Positions 41,677 to 51,845 of a stretch of 64,000 nucleotides of DNA are shown one piece after another (within the stretch, counting starts at the first letter, position 1; each line of letters starts with the position of its first letter). The DNA lies in assembly GCF_900099705.1 (NCBI RefSeq), contig NZ_LT629695.1, positions 1,550,001 to 1,614,000 of the forward strand, in the 5' to 3' direction. The notes beneath the pieces were generated by a model. It did not search any database, was not told the DNA's origin, and was given only the letters and a program-made list of their open reading frames with translations. A program made the translations under genes and the position numbers. The stretch is from Agrococcus jejuensis. Its GTDB lineage: Bacteria; Actinomycetota; Actinomycetes; Actinomycetales; Microbacteriaceae.

Positions 41677-41710
41677 TGTCTAGCCCAGTATATGCAAGTG
41701 TGTGCAAGTC
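41677..41710 (-). promoter_or_regulatory. Candidate promoter and 10-bp-phased direct repeat before the transketolase genes
   Basis: On this strand ACTTGCA occurs twice at a 10-bp period (TATGCAAGTG and TGTGCAAGTC on the other strand, 41691-41710), followed by a -10-like TAGACA at 41677-41682. The repeats overlap the expected -35 region, so a regulator could control the pair of genes. Confidence 0.4.
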
Positions 41711-41756
41711 GTCCATGGCAGCGCGGATGGTCGGGCGGGGAAGGCCGCTGCGGCGG

Positions 41757-42725
41757 TCAGCGCAGCGGAGAGTCCAGGGTCGGATCGACCACGATCTTGC
41801 CGACGGCGTGGCCCGTCATCGACCGCCGGTACGCCGCCTGCACGTCGCCGAGCGCGTGGACCGAGTCGATCGGCAGCTCGAGCTCGCCTGCCGCGAGCAG
41901 CGCCGCGACCTGCGCGAGCTCCACGGCGCCTGCGGCGGCGCCGCCGACGCCGAGCACGCCGTGCGCCGCGACCGCAGGAGGGTCGGCGACGGTGTCGATG
42001 CGGTGGCGGGCGACGCCGAGCGCCAGGGCTGCGGCGACCGTGCCGTGCCCCACGGCATCCACCGCGGCCGTCGCGCCCTCGGGTGCCGCCGCGCGCACGC
42101 GCTCGACGAGGCCGTCGCCGTACGCGATCGGCTCGATGCCGAGCCGACGCAGCAGCCGGTGGTTCCTCGGGCTCGCGGTGCCGAGCACGCGGGCACCCGT
42201 GCGCCTCGCGAGCTGGGCTGCCAGCACGCCCACGCCGCCCGCCGCGCCGCTCACGAGCACGGTGTCGCCGGGCGCGACGTCGACGGCGCGCACGGCAGCG
42301 AACGCCGTGCGTCCCACGACGTTCAGCGCACCGGCCACGATGACCTCGAGCCCGTCGGGCACGCGCACGAGCCCGCCGGGAGCCGTGACGAGGTGGTCGG
42401 CCATCGCGTGGAAGCGCAGCCCGCCGAGCACGCGATCCCCCACGCGCCACGCCTGGTCGACGTCTGCGCCGACCTCCACGATCGTGCCGGCGAAGTCGTA
42501 GCCCGTGCCCGACGGCAGGTGCCGGTCGTACGGCTCGAACATCGGGCCGCCGCCGAAGATCTTCCAGTCGACCGGGTTCACGCCGGCCGCCTCGATGCGC
42601 ACGAGCACCTCGTCGTGCGTGGGCACCGGCACCGGCACGACCTCGATCTCGAGCACGTCGGGGCCGCCGAAGCGGTGGTGCACGACGCGACGCGACGTCG
42701 ACGCGCGCTCGGCCGCGTCGCTCAC
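41757..42725 (-). CDS. NADP-dependent quinone oxidoreductase-like protein (MDR family)
   Basis: 322 residues. RIEAAGVNPVDWKIFGGGPM and GTGYDFAGTIVEVGADV start the substrate domain, and VLVSGAAGGVGVLAAQLARR is the nucleotide-binding loop. No zinc ligands are seen, so it is of the quinone-reductase/zeta-crystallin class. It probably reduces quinones or enones with NADPH. Its start overlaps the trehalase stop by 4 bp. A similar protein is encoded at 49415. Confidence 0.88.
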   Translation of the reverse strand: MSDAAERASTSRRVVHHRFGGPDVLEIEVVPVPVPTHDEVLVRIEAAGVNPVDWKIFGGGPMFEPYDRHLPSGTGYDFAGTIVEVGADVDQAWRVGDRVLGGLRFHAMADHLVTAPGGLVRVPDGLEVIVAGALNVVGRTAFAAVRAVDVAPGDTVLVSGAAGGVGVLAAQLARRTGARVLGTASPRNHRLLRRLGIEPIAYGDGLVERVRAAAPEGATAAVDAVGHGTVAAALALGVARHRIDTVADPPAVAAHGVLGVGGAAAGAVELAQVAALLAAGELELPIDSVHALGDVQAAYRRSMTGHAVGKIVVDPTLDSPLR

Positions 42726-44227
42726 CGCGACGACGCCCGCTCGGCGAGCAGCGCCGCCGTCACGCCGTTCGACCAGCCGAAGCCGTCCTGCAGCTCGTAC
42801 TCGCCGCCGCCCCCGATGCCGTCGTCGCCGTCGATCTCGTACTTCTCGATCAGCTTGTGCTCACGATCGAACACGCCCTGCATCGTCGCGAGCCACCGCT
42901 CGGCGATCTCGTCGCCCAACGGCAGGTGGTGGCGACGGAACCCCTCGATCGCGAGCCACTGCAGCGGCGCCCAGCCGTTCGGCCGGTCCCACTGGTCGCC
43001 CGTCTCGTGCTCGCTCGTGCCGATGCCTCCCGCGCGCAGCAGCCTCGCGCGCACGGCCTCCTCGGTCCGTCGCGCCTGCTCGTCGCTCGCGCAGCCTGCG
43101 AAGAGCGGCACGACGCACGCGCCCACGATCGACGGCCGCGACGCACCGGTGCGCAGGTCGTGGTCGAGGTAGGCGCCTGCCTCGTCGTCCCACAGCCAGC
43201 GGTCGATCGCTGCGCACCGATCGGCGGCCGCAGCGGCGAAGCGCTCGGCGGACTCGTGGTCGCCATCCGCCTCGCTGAGCCTCGCGACGAGCCGCTCGAG
43301 CACGACGAGCAGCGCGTTGAGGTCGACGGGCACGATCTGCGTCGTGCGGATGGTCGAGAGGTCGTCCGGCACGTCGTTCCACCGCGACGAGAAGTCCCAG
43401 CCCGACGCGGCGCCCGCGCGCAGGTCCCGGTACACCTCGTGCGCTGGGCGGTCGGACGCGGAGGCGGTCGCGACGTCCTCGCGGTACGACTCCTCGCGCG
43501 GCGAGTCGTGGTCGTCCCAGTACCGCTGCAGCACGGCGCCGTCCGGCATCGCGACCGAGGCGCGGTGCGCCTCGCCGGGCCGCAGCGCGTGGGCGCCGTC
43601 GACCCAGTACGCGTGCTCGCGTCGCAGCGCGTGGAGCATGTCCCTGCCGTCGAGCGCCCCGCACGCCTCGGCGAGCTCGACCATGCACGCGAGCATCGGC
43701 GGCTGCGAGCGGCTGAGGTAGTACGTCCGGTTGCCGTTGGGCATGTGGCCGTAGCGATCGATGAGCGACGCGATCGCCTGCACGGCGTCGCGCACCGACT
43801 CGGTCCGGCCGCTCGCAGCGAGCCCGAGCATCGAGAAGTAGGTGTCCCAGTAGTACAGCTCGCGGAAGCGTCCGCCCGGCACCGGGTACGGCGTCGGCAC
43901 GTCGATGAGCGATCCCATGAGCCTCGGCGACGCGCGGTGGGTCAGCGGATCCCACAGGCGCTCGATGTGCGCCGCGAGGTCGTCGGATGCGTGCGGGTGG
44001 AAGCCGCTGTGCGCCGGCCGCGGCTCGTCGAAGTGCTCGCCGACGAAGACGGCGAGGTCGAAGCCCTCGCGGTTCCGCTCGCGACGGTAGGCGCGCAGGA
44101 TCTGCTCGGGATCGTCGCGCGGCACGCAGTCGACGAAGGTCTTCGAGTCGTCGAAGACCTCGCCCTCCTGCACGGCGAGGAAGAGCTCCTGGTAGCGCTC
44201 GGCGGGCGTGAGGGTGTCGGCGGCCAT
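42722..44227 (-). CDS. treF: Trehalase, GH37 family (cytoplasmic)
   Basis: 501 residues. Both family signatures are present: PGGRFRELYYWDTYF near residue 115 and QWDRPNGWAPLQW near 420. The catalytic Asp and Glu lie in RWNDVPDDL-like and QDGFGW regions. No signal peptide is seen, so it acts on internal trehalose, giving two glucose. The stop overlaps the downstream quinone-oxidoreductase-like gene. Confidence 0.93.
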   Translation of the reverse strand: MAADTLTPAERYQELFLAVQEGEVFDDSKTFVDCVPRDDPEQILRAYRRERNREGFDLAVFVGEHFDEPRPAHSGFHPHASDDLAAHIERLWDPLTHRASPRLMGSLIDVPTPYPVPGGRFRELYYWDTYFSMLGLAASGRTESVRDAVQAIASLIDRYGHMPNGNRTYYLSRSQPPMLACMVELAEACGALDGRDMLHALRREHAYWVDGAHALRPGEAHRASVAMPDGAVLQRYWDDHDSPREESYREDVATASASDRPAHEVYRDLRAGAASGWDFSSRWNDVPDDLSTIRTTQIVPVDLNALLVVLERLVARLSEADGDHESAERFAAAAADRCAAIDRWLWDDEAGAYLDHDLRTGASRPSIVGACVVPLFAGCASDEQARRTEEAVRARLLRAGGIGTSEHETGDQWDRPNGWAPLQWLAIEGFRRHHLPLGDEIAERWLATMQGVFDREHKLIEKYEIDGDDGIGGGGEYELQDGFGWSNGVTAALLAERASSR

Positions 44228-44311
44228 CGGCTCCCCTGGATCGGCGTCACCCCAGTCAAGCAGGACGCCACACGTGCATCGGGCGCTCGACGCGCCCCAC
44301 GACGAGACCCG

Positions 44312-45631
44312 TCAGTCGAGCAGCAGCGCCGGCTCCTCGAGGATCGACGCGACGTCTGCCACGAAGCGCGAGACGATGTCGCCGTCGATCGCACGGTGGT
44401 CGAACGAGCCGCCGACCGTCGTCACGAAGCGCGGGCGCACCTCGCCGTCGACGACCCACGGCTTCTGCTTGATCGTGCCGAGCGCGATGATGCCCGTCTC
44501 GCCCGGGTTGAGGATGGGCGTGCCCGTGTCCATGCCGAACACGCCGATGTTCGTGATCGTGATCGTGCCGCGCGCGAGGTCCGCGGGCTGTGTGCGCCCG
44601 TCGCGGGCCGTGAGCGTGAGGTGCTCGAGCGCCTTCGCGAGCTCGAGCAGGCTCATGTCCTGCGCATCCTTGATGTTCGGCACCAGCAGGCCGCGCGGCG
44701 TCGCCGCCGCGATGCCCAGGTTCACGTAGTGGTGCACGACGAGCTCGTCGCCCGTGAACGTCGAGTTCACGTTCGGGTTGCGGCGCGCAGCCCACAGCAC
44801 GGCGCGCGCCATGATGAGCAGCGGCGACACCTTGACGCCCGCGAAGTCCGTCGACTGCTTGAGGCGCGCGACGAACTCCATCGTGCGCGTCGCATCGACG
44901 TCGACGAACACGCTCACGTGCGGCGCCGAGTACGCCGAGTCGACCATCGCCTGCGCGATCGCCTTGCGCACGCCCTTCACGGGGATGCGCTCCTCGCGGT
45001 CGCCCGACCACGCGGCGGGCGTCTCGAGGTTCTTGAAGACGCTCGGCTGCTCGGCGGCGCGCACGACGTCGTCGCGCGTGACCTCGCCTGCGAGGCCCGT
45101 GCCGACGACCGACACGAGGTCGACGCCGAGGTCGCGCGCGAGCTTGCGGATCGGCGGCTTCGCGATCGTCGGCACCGCGGATGCGGCGGGCACGGATGCA
45201 GGGCGCGCGGGCTCGTTGCGCACGGGAGGCTGCTCGACGGTGCGGGGCTTGCGACGGCGGGTCTGCGCGTCGCCGCGCACGCCGTAACCGACGAGCACGG
45301 CGCCGGGCTCGTCGTGCGTGATCGTCGCCTGCACGTCGGCGACGGCCTCGCTCGTCTCGACCGCCGTCGGGTCGACGGGCTCGGGCGCCGCATCCGCACC
45401 GTCGGCGATGCGGATGATGGGCGAGCCCACCTCGACGGTGTCGCCGGGCTCGGCGAGCAGCGCCTCGACGCGGCCCGCGAAGGGGCTCGGCAGCTCGACG
45501 AGCGACTTCGCGGTCTCGATCTCGAGGATCACGTCGTTGACGGCGACCTCGTCGCCCACCGCGACCTTCCACGCGACGATCTCGGCCTCGGTGAGGCCCT
45601 CGCCGGGATCCGGCAGTCGGAACTCCTGCAT
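44312..45631 (-). CDS. bkdC: Branched-chain 2-oxoacid dehydrogenase E2 (lipoamide acyltransferase)
   Basis: 439 residues. An N-terminal lipoyl domain has [15 protein letters not shown] (lipoylated Lys); a peripheral-subunit-binding domain ([14 protein letters not shown]) and the catalytic acyltransferase with [15 protein letters not shown] (HxxxDG) follow. It passes acyl groups to CoA. I chose ATG 45631 because GGAGGC is too close to the ATG at 45634. It lies 10 bp after E1beta and completes the E1-E2 set; the E3 dehydrogenase gene is not in the window. Confidence 0.92.
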   Translation of the reverse strand: MQEFRLPDPGEGLTEAEIVAWKVAVGDEVAVNDVILEIETAKSLVELPSPFAGRVEALLAEPGDTVEVGSPIIRIADGADAAPEPVDPTAVETSEAVADVQATITHDEPGAVLVGYGVRGDAQTRRRKPRTVEQPPVRNEPARPASVPAASAVPTIAKPPIRKLARDLGVDLVSVVGTGLAGEVTRDDVVRAAEQPSVFKNLETPAAWSGDREERIPVKGVRKAIAQAMVDSAYSAPHVSVFVDVDATRTMEFVARLKQSTDFAGVKVSPLLIMARAVLWAARRNPNVNSTFTGDELVVHHYVNLGIAAATPRGLLVPNIKDAQDMSLLELAKALEHLTLTARDGRTQPADLARGTITITNIGVFGMDTGTPILNPGETGIIALGTIKQKPWVVDGEVRPRFVTTVGGSFDHRAIDGDIVSRFVADVASILEEPALLLD

Positions 45632-45641
45632 CATGCCTCCA

Positions 45642-46667
45642 TCAGTAGGCCAGCACGCGGTCGACGGCGTCGAGCACGCGGTCGGCGTCCGGCAGGTACA
45701 CGGCCTCGAGCGCGGCCGGCGGGAACGGGGCGTCGAAGCCCGAGACGCGCAGCACGGGCGCCTCGAGCGAGTAGAACGCGCGCTCGTGGATCGTCGCGGC
45801 GATCTCGGAGCCCACCGACACGTGGCCGGGCGCCTCCTGCGCCACGACGACGCGGCCGGTGCGCTGCGCGGACTCGACGATGGGGCCGAAGTCGATGGGC
45901 GACAGCGAGCGCAGGTCGATGACCTCGCACGACGTGCCCTCGCCCTCGGCGATCTGCGCCGCCTGCAGCAGCACGTGCACCATGGCGCCGTGGCCCACGA
46001 GCGTCACGTCGGTGCCGGGCTTCGCCACGACGGATCGGTGCAGCGGGCCGGGCGGCGTCGACAGGTCGACCTCGCCCTTCGCCCAGTACTTCGCCTTCGG
46101 CTCGAGGAAGATCACGGGATCGTTGCCCTGGATCGCCTGCTGGATCATCCAGTACGCGTCGTTCGCCGTCGACGGCGACACCACGCGCAGGCCCGACGTG
46201 TGCGCGAAGTACGCCTCGGGGCTCTCCTGGTGGTGCTCGACGGCGCCGATGTGCCCGCCGTAGGGGATGCGGATGACGACGGGGAACGAGACGGTGCCCG
46301 CGTGCCGCGACGTGAGCTTCGCGAGCTGCGACGTGATCTGGTCGAACGCCGGGTAGACGAAGCCGTCGAACTGGATCTCGCAGATCGACCGGTAGCCGCG
46401 CATGGCGAGGCCGATCGCGGAGCCGACGATGCCGGACTCGGCGAGCGGGGTGTCGAGCACGCGCCTCCGGCCGAACTCGGCCTGCAGGCCGTCGGTGACG
46501 CGGAAGACGCCGCCGAGCGGGCCGATGTCCTCACCCAGCAGCACGATCTTCTCGTCGGCCGCCATCGCGGCGCGCATGCCCGCGTTCAGAGCCTTCGCGA
46601 TGGGCATCGTCACGGTGCCCGAGGGCGCGGATGCTGCCTGGGTCGCGGTGGTGGCTGCGTCGGTCAT
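45642..46667 (-). CDS. bkdB: Branched-chain 2-oxoacid dehydrogenase E1 beta subunit
   Basis: 341 residues. [20 protein letters not shown] is the phosphate-binding region, and [31 protein letters not shown] and [13 protein letters not shown] are hallmarks of E1beta. It forms an alpha2beta2 tetramer with the E1alpha next to it, coupled by ATGA overlap at 46664-46667. The complex oxidises branched-chain 2-oxoacids from valine, leucine and isoleucine. Confidence 0.94.
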   Translation of the reverse strand: MTDAATTATQAASAPSGTVTMPIAKALNAGMRAAMAADEKIVLLGEDIGPLGGVFRVTDGLQAEFGRRRVLDTPLAESGIVGSAIGLAMRGYRSICEIQFDGFVYPAFDQITSQLAKLTSRHAGTVSFPVVIRIPYGGHIGAVEHHQESPEAYFAHTSGLRVVSPSTANDAYWMIQQAIQGNDPVIFLEPKAKYWAKGEVDLSTPPGPLHRSVVAKPGTDVTLVGHGAMVHVLLQAAQIAEGEGTSCEVIDLRSLSPIDFGPIVESAQRTGRVVVAQEAPGHVSVGSEIAATIHERAFYSLEAPVLRVSGFDAPFPPAALEAVYLPDADRVLDAVDRVLAY

Positions 46668-47791
46668 GCGTCGCCTCCGAACGATGCCTCGAACTCCGCG
46701 AGCGCGAGCTTCTGCTCGGCGAGCGGCGCGTGCGGGTCGGTGTAGACGTGGTCGAAGATCATGTCGCTCGGCGGGCTGCCGGCCGAGAGCGTGCGGCGGC
46801 GCACGTCGGCGGCGGTGTCGGCCGCCTCCGCCTCGATCGACTGCAGCAGCGCATCCTCGACGCCCTGCGAGCGCAGGTGCGCCGCGAGGCGGGCGATGGG
46901 GTCGCGGCGCTGCCACGCCGCCTCCTCGTCGCTCGAGCGGTAGCGCGTCGGGTCGTCGCTCGTCGTGTGCGCGCCCATGCGGTACGTGTCGGCGGCGATG
47001 TAGCCGGGGCCCTCGCCCGCGCGGGCGGCGTCGAGCTCGGCGCGGCCGACCGCGAAGGCGATGAGCGGGTCGTTGCCGTCGATCCAGTGCGCGCGGTGGC
47101 CGAAGCCCGCGGCGCGCAGGTGCAGCGGCGTGCGCGACTGCGTGCTCGACGGCACCGAGATCGCCCACTTGTTGTCCTGCATGTACGTGACGAGCGGGGC
47201 GTCGTACGTCTTCGAGAACACGAGGCCCTCCGACGCGTCGCCCTGGCTCGAGGCGCCGTCGCCGTAGCAGACGAGCACGGCCTCGTCGCTGGCGAGGTCG
47301 CCCGTGCCGACGTTGCCGTCCATCGTCACGCCCATGGCGTAGCCCGTCGCGTGCAGCGCCTGCGTCGCGATGACGAGCGAGTAGATGCGGCAGCCGCGGG
47401 TCTCGTCGGGGTCCCAGCCGCCGTGGCGAGCGCCGCGGAACACGTCGATGATCTGCATCCACTCGACGCCGCGCACGTGCGCGATGACGTGCTCGCGGTA
47501 CGAGGGGAAGACGGTGTCCTGGTCGCGCATCGCGAAGGCCATGCCGACCTGGCCGCCCTCCTGGCCGACCGACGGCACCCACAGGCCCAGGCGACCCTGG
47601 CGCTGCAGGTTGCGCGCCTCCATGTCGACCGCGCGCGTCTCGACCATCGCGCGGTGCATGGCGATGCGGTCGTCGAGCGTCAGCTCGTCGGCCAGCGCGT
47701 GCCAGCGCTCGGTCGCGGCGCTCAGCACGAGCGCACCCTCGGCGTCGAGCAGCCGCAGCGGCTCGTCGAGCTCGGTGACGGCCACCGTCAT
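46664..47791 (-). CDS. bkdA: Branched-chain 2-oxoacid dehydrogenase E1 alpha subunit
   Basis: 375 residues. The TPP site is YGDGASSQGDASEGLVFSK with NKWAISVPSS, and LWVPSVGQEGGQVGMAFAMR and the phosphorylation-loop-like YRMGAHTTSDDP are conserved. It decarboxylates the 2-oxoacid and hands the acyl group to E2. The ATG overlaps the stop of the aminotransferase gene by 4 bp. Confidence 0.94.
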   Translation of the reverse strand: MTVAVTELDEPLRLLDAEGALVLSAATERWHALADELTLDDRIAMHRAMVETRAVDMEARNLQRQGRLGLWVPSVGQEGGQVGMAFAMRDQDTVFPSYREHVIAHVRGVEWMQIIDVFRGARHGGWDPDETRGCRIYSLVIATQALHATGYAMGVTMDGNVGTGDLASDEAVLVCYGDGASSQGDASEGLVFSKTYDAPLVTYMQDNKWAISVPSSTQSRTPLHLRAAGFGHRAHWIDGNDPLIAFAVGRAELDAARAGEGPGYIAADTYRMGAHTTSDDPTRYRSSDEEAAWQRRDPIARLAAHLRSQGVEDALLQSIEAEAADTAADVRRRTLSAGSPPSDMIFDHVYTDPHAPLAEQKLALAEFEASFGGDA

Positions 47792-48846
47792 GCGAGCTCC
47801 CGGATGCGACGCACGGCATCGACGATGCCGTCGTGCGCCTCGCGCTCGGCGACCGTGATGCGCACGCCGTCGGGGAACTGGCGCGCGACGATCGCGACGT
47901 CGTCGAGGATGCCGGCGATCGCCTCGACCTGGTCGGGGCGGGCGGCGACCCAGAGGAAGTTGCCGTGCGCCTCGGGCACGGGGGTGCCGGCGTCGGCGAG
48001 GCGCTGCTGCAGCGCGTCGCGGTCGGCGGCGAGCTCCTCGACGCGGGCGAAGAGCTCGCCCTCCGCCTCGATGCTCGCGAGCGCCGCCTGCGTGGCGAGG
48101 CCCGTGACCGACAGCGGGATGCCCGAGATCGTCGCGGCGCCGATGATCGTCGGGTCGGCGATGGCGTAGCCGACGCGCAGGCCCGCGAGCCCGTACGCCT
48201 TCGAGAAGGTGCGCAGGATCACGACGTTGTCGTGGTTCGCCTGGGCGGCGAGGCCGTCGACCGTCGGCACCTGCACGAACTCGATGTAGGCCTCGTCGAG
48301 CATCACGAGCACGTCGGAGGGCACCTTCGCGATGAAGGCGTCCCACTGCTCCTGGCTGATGATCGGGCCCGTGGGGTTGTTGGGGCTGCATACGAACACG
48401 GCGCGCGTGCGCTCGGTGATCGCGGCGGCCATGGCGTCGAGGTCGTGCTCGGCGGTGGCCGTGAGCGGCACCATGATCGGCGTCGCGCCTGCGACCTGCA
48501 CGAGCAGCGGGTACGCCTCGAACGAGCGCCACGCGAAGACGACCTCGTCGCCGGGGCCGGCGACGGCCGTGACGAGCTGCATGATGCCCGAGACGGAGCC
48601 GTCGGAGACCATGATGCGCTCGGGCGCGACGCCGTGCTTCGCCGCGAGCGCGGCGACGAGCGAGGGCGCGCCGGCGGCCGGATACCGGTTCACCGTGGCG
48701 GCCTGCTCGACGATGGCGTCGACCACCGAGGGCAGCGGGGGGAAGGGGTTCTCGTTGCTCGAGAGCTTGAATCCGCCCTCGGGAGCTGGCCTCCCCTGCT
48801 TGTAGGCGGGGATGGCCCGGATCGCGTCACGCAGTCGTACTGGCAC
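47788..48846 (-). CDS. HisC-like aminotransferase of the branched-chain acid operon
   Basis: 352 residues, fold-type I PLP enzyme of the histidinol-phosphate/aromatic aminotransferase branch: FKLSSNENPFPPLP, SPNNPTGP, and Schiff-base Lys in RTFSKAYGLAGLRVGY. Placed first in the operon with the oxoacid dehydrogenase genes, it may convert amino acids to the oxoacids used by the complex, or serve aromatic amino acid metabolism. The start is GTG 48846. Four genes (this, bkdA, bkdB, bkdC) form one transcription unit. Confidence 0.85.
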   Translation of the reverse strand: MPVRLRDAIRAIPAYKQGRPAPEGGFKLSSNENPFPPLPSVVDAIVEQAATVNRYPAAGAPSLVAALAAKHGVAPERIMVSDGSVSGIMQLVTAVAGPGDEVVFAWRSFEAYPLLVQVAGATPIMVPLTATAEHDLDAMAAAITERTRAVFVCSPNNPTGPIISQEQWDAFIAKVPSDVLVMLDEAYIEFVQVPTVDGLAAQANHDNVVILRTFSKAYGLAGLRVGYAIADPTIIGAATISGIPLSVTGLATQAALASIEAEGELFARVEELAADRDALQQRLADAGTPVPEAHGNFLWVAARPDQVEAIAGILDDVAIVARQFPDGVRITVAEREAHDGIVDAVRRIRELA

Positions 48847-48946
48847 GCACCCAGGCTATGGCGAAGGTCCGTCTGCCGGGGCATGGATGCATCCAACGGG
48901 CCACATCCGCCGCCCCGATGCAGGGAGTGGATGGGATGATGTCGAC

Positions 48947-49354
48947 ATGCGCTTCCTGCTGCGAATCGCGGGCACGGCCCTGTCGATCTGGATCGTCACG
49001 CTCATCGTGCCCGGCATCCACATCGTGCCGTTCGCCGAGGGCGTGTGGCCCGAGGTCGGCACGCTGCTGCTCGTCGCCGTCGTGTTCGGCGTCATCAACG
49101 CCACGATCGGCAACGTCATCCGCATCGTCGCGTTCCCCATCTACCTGCTGACGCTCGGCATCGCGGCGCTGTTCGTGAACGCGCTGCTGCTCATGTGCGT
49201 GCACTGGATCTCGGAGGCGGTGGGCTTCGGTCTGCGACTCGACGGGTTCTGGTGGGGCTTCCTCAGCGCGATCCTCATCTCGTTCGGCACGTGGCTCGTG
49301 ACCGTCATCACGCGGCCGCTGTGGCGCAAGGAGCGTGCTCGCGACCGCGAGTGA
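48947..49354 (+). CDS. Phage holin superfamily IV (four-TM) membrane protein
   Basis: 135 residues with four spans (LLRIAGTALSIWIVTLIVPG, TLLLVAVVFGVINATIGNVI, IYLLTLGIAALFVNALLLMC, FLSAILISFGTWLVTVI). It fits the actinobacterial four-TM holin-like proteins, common in chromosomes with no phage around. No phage genes lie nearby, so lysis is unlikely; an envelope role is more plausible. Divergent from the aminotransferase operon. Confidence 0.82.
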   Translation: MRFLLRIAGTALSIWIVTLIVPGIHIVPFAEGVWPEVGTLLLVAVVFGVINATIGNVIRIVAFPIYLLTLGIAALFVNALLLMCVHWISEAVGFGLRLDGFWWGFLSAILISFGTWLVTVITRPLWRKERARDRE

Positions 49355-49414
49355 CCCGCGCCCGCTGAGGGCAAGGGCTGGAATGCACGCCCGCTCGCAC
49401 CGTTGGATCGAGGC

Positions 49415-50353
49415 ATGAGCGAGCAGACGATGCAGGCGGTCGTGTACGACGAGTTCGGCGGGCCCGAGCAGCTCGTGCTGCGCGAGGTCGCGGCGCCGAC
49501 GCCCGGGCCGGGCGAGGTGCGCATCCGCGTCAAGCGCGCCGGCGTGAACCCCGTCGACTGGAAGGTGCTGGGGGGCGGGCTGCGCGGCCTCATCCCCCAC
49601 GTGCTGCCGATCGTGCCGGGCTGGGACGTCGCTGGCGTCGTCGACGCGCTCGGCCCCGACGTACCCGAGCTCGCCGTGGGCGACGAGGTGCTCTCGTACG
49701 CGCGCAAGGACTGGGTGCAGCAGGGCACGTTCGCCGAGCTCGTGACCGTGCGCGTCGTCGACGTGGCCCGCAAGCCAGAAGGGCTGTCGTGGGATGCGGC
49801 GGGCGCGCTGCCGCTCGCGGGCCTCACGGCCGAGCGCGTGCTCGACGCCGCGGGCGTGAGCCTGGGCAGCACGGTGCTCGTGCACGGCGCCTCGGGAGGC
49901 GTCGGCACGCTGGCGGTGCAGCTCGCGCGGCTGCGCGGCGCTCGTGTGATCGGCACGGCGTCCCTGTCGGGCCACGACCGGCTGCGCGCGCTGGGCGCGG
50001 AGCCCGTCGCGTACGGCGACGGCCTGGTGGATGCGGTGCGCGCGCTCGCGCCGGAGGGCGTCGACGCCGTCGTCGACCTGGTGGGCGGCGTCATGCAGCA
50101 GACCCTCGCGGTGCTCGCCGAGGGCGGCCGCCACGCGTCGATCGCCGACCACGCCGCGGGCGAGCACGGTGGCCGCTGGGTGTGGGTGCGGCCCGATGGC
50201 CCGCGGCTCGAGACGCTCGCGCAGCGCGTCGCCGACGGCGAGCTCGACGTCGAGATCGCGGGCTCGTTCCCGCTCGCCGACGTCGCGGGCGCCTTCGCGC
50301 AGAGCATGTCGGGCACGACGCGCGGCAAGCTCGTCATCCACGTCGCCGACTGA
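49415..50353 (+). CDS. NADP-dependent quinone oxidoreductase-like protein (MDR family)
   Basis: 312 residues. RVKRAGVNPVDWKVLGGGL, PGWDVAGVVDAL and VLVHGASGGVGTLAVQLARL mark the family; no structural zinc site is seen. It is a paralogue of the gene at 41757, sharing the same order of motifs. Its likely role is reduction of quinones or reactive carbonyls with NADPH. GAGG precedes the ATG at 49415. Confidence 0.88.
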   Translation: MSEQTMQAVVYDEFGGPEQLVLREVAAPTPGPGEVRIRVKRAGVNPVDWKVLGGGLRGLIPHVLPIVPGWDVAGVVDALGPDVPELAVGDEVLSYARKDWVQQGTFAELVTVRVVDVARKPEGLSWDAAGALPLAGLTAERVLDAAGVSLGSTVLVHGASGGVGTLAVQLARLRGARVIGTASLSGHDRLRALGAEPVAYGDGLVDAVRALAPEGVDAVVDLVGGVMQQTLAVLAEGGRHASIADHAAGEHGGRWVWVRPDGPRLETLAQRVADGELDVEIAGSFPLADVAGAFAQSMSGTTRGKLVIHVAD

Positions 50354-50363
50354 CCGGCGCCGC

Positions 50364-51845
50364 TCACCGCTGCACGTCCCAGCCGGCCGACTCGACCTCG
50401 ATCGGCCCGAGCTGCGCGGTCTCGACGGGTGCCCACACGGCGTCGACGACGTCGTCGTCGAGGGCGTCGAGCTGCTGCGCGGTGTCCCAGTACGCCTCGG
50501 GGTAGTGGCCGCCGACCCACAGGTCGGAGAGTGGCTGCCCCGCGTCGTCGTAGCGCCGCGTCGTGATCTCGTCGAGGTTCGGCGACCCCTCGAGCACGAG
50601 GCGGTCGTCGACGTGGGGTCCGGCCAGCGCCGAGACGACGTCGGAGTCGTTCTGCACCGCGACGGCCATCGTGCCCTCCGGCACCGCGACCCGACCCACG
50701 GGCCCGGCGAACGTGACGACCGAGTGCACGCTCACGCCCGCGCCGAGCGCGGCACCGGCGACGGCGGCACCGCCCTGCGAGTAGCCGAACATCTGCACGA
50801 CGTCGCCCTCGCCGATGCCCGCCTCCTCCATCGCCTGCAGCACGGCGTCGGCGCTGCCGAAGGTCTCGCCGCCCTCGACGTTCATGGCGTTCTCGGTGTT
50901 CGACGTCATGTCGTAGGCGGTGTCGGGGTGGTCGAAGGCGAACTCCTGCGTACCGCCCGCGAACACCTGATAGACGACGGTGCCGTCGGCGAGCTCGTAG
51001 CGATCGATCTCGACGTTCGACTCCATCGACTGGATGCGCGCGAACGCATCCGTGTACGACGCGGCGGGCGCCTGCCCCTGCACGGCACCCGTCGCACCGC
51101 GCTCGATCGTGACGGGAGTGGATCCCGGCAGTCGGGGCGCGTGACCGGTCACCACGAGCCCGAGCAGCGTCGCGACCATGGCGCCGGCGCCGAGCGCATG
51201 GTCGTCGCGCCATGGCGACCCGGGCAGCAGCGCGAACCCCGCGCCGACGTCGTCGAGCTGCGCCATGGCGAGCCGCAGCGCGTCGACGAACACGGGATGG
51301 TTCACGAGGTCGGGGCCGTGCTGCTGCACGAGCGACTGCAGCCCCTGCAGCAGCGGCGCGGCGAGCCGACTCGCGGCGTCGATCGCGCCGCCGGCGAGCG
51401 ACAGCACGTGCGGGTTGCGCGCCGCGAGCGCGACGAGCGGCATGAGCAGCACGCCCGCGCCGACCACCGCGATGCCGAGCCCACCGACCGCGGCGGTGAC
51501 GAACGCGCGCGTCGCGACGCCGAGCCCGACCGAGAGCCGATCGGCCGCCCAGTCGACGGCGCCCCGCACGACGGCGTCGGTCGTCTGGTAGCTCCAACCC
51601 GCGAGGTCGACGGCGACGCCGAGCCGGTCGAGGTCGCCGATCGCGAGCCCGCACGCCGCCTCCGCATCGTCGGCGAGCGCCTGCACGCCCGCGACGACCG
51701 CAGCGTCGTCGATCGACAGTGCCGCTGCACTCGGCCACGTGCGCGTGCGCAGGCGCGACTGCGCCCGCTCGAGCTCGTCGCGCACCTCCGCGAGCCGGGC
51801 GCGCACGACCGCGGCACCGTCGGGACTCCAGCCGACGACGGTCAC
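50364..51845 (-). CDS. Alpha/beta hydrolase with helical N-terminus, coupled to a WXG-like protein
   Basis: 493 residues. The first 200 residues are helical with a hydrophobic pair (VTAAVGGLGIAVVGAGVLLM), then a lipase-type alpha/beta hydrolase with nucleophile elbow MFGYSQGGAAVAGAAL (GYSQG) and a catalytic Asp/His region ending in WVGGHYPEAYW. It starts with GTG 51845, overlapping the stop of the small helical gene. The pair resembles ESX (type VII) substrates with a helical leader; whether it is exported is unknown. The catalytic role (esterase or lipase) is inferred. Confidence 0.75.
   Translation of the reverse strand: MTVVGWSPDGAAVVRARLAEVRDELERAQSRLRTRTWPSAAALSIDDAAVVAGVQALADDAEAACGLAIGDLDRLGVAVDLAGWSYQTTDAVVRGAVDWAADRLSVGLGVATRAFVTAAVGGLGIAVVGAGVLLMPLVALAARNPHVLSLAGGAIDAASRLAAPLLQGLQSLVQQHGPDLVNHPVFVDALRLAMAQLDDVGAGFALLPGSPWRDDHALGAGAMVATLLGLVVTGHAPRLPGSTPVTIERGATGAVQGQAPAASYTDAFARIQSMESNVEIDRYELADGTVVYQVFAGGTQEFAFDHPDTAYDMTSNTENAMNVEGGETFGSADAVLQAMEEAGIGEGDVVQMFGYSQGGAAVAGAALGAGVSVHSVVTFAGPVGRVAVPEGTMAVAVQNDSDVVSALAGPHVDDRLVLEGSPNLDEITTRRYDDAGQPLSDLWVGGHYPEAYWDTAQQLDALDDDVVDAVWAPVETAQLGPIEVESAGWDVQR

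Noticed and set aside
42857..45922. Open frame of over 1000 codons on the plus strand
   Set aside because: Antisense of trehalase and E2 genes, whose catalytic motifs are unambiguous.
48947..49354. Prophage signal from the holin-like gene
   Set aside because: Single four-TM protein of a family common in actinobacterial chromosomes; no phage genes around it.
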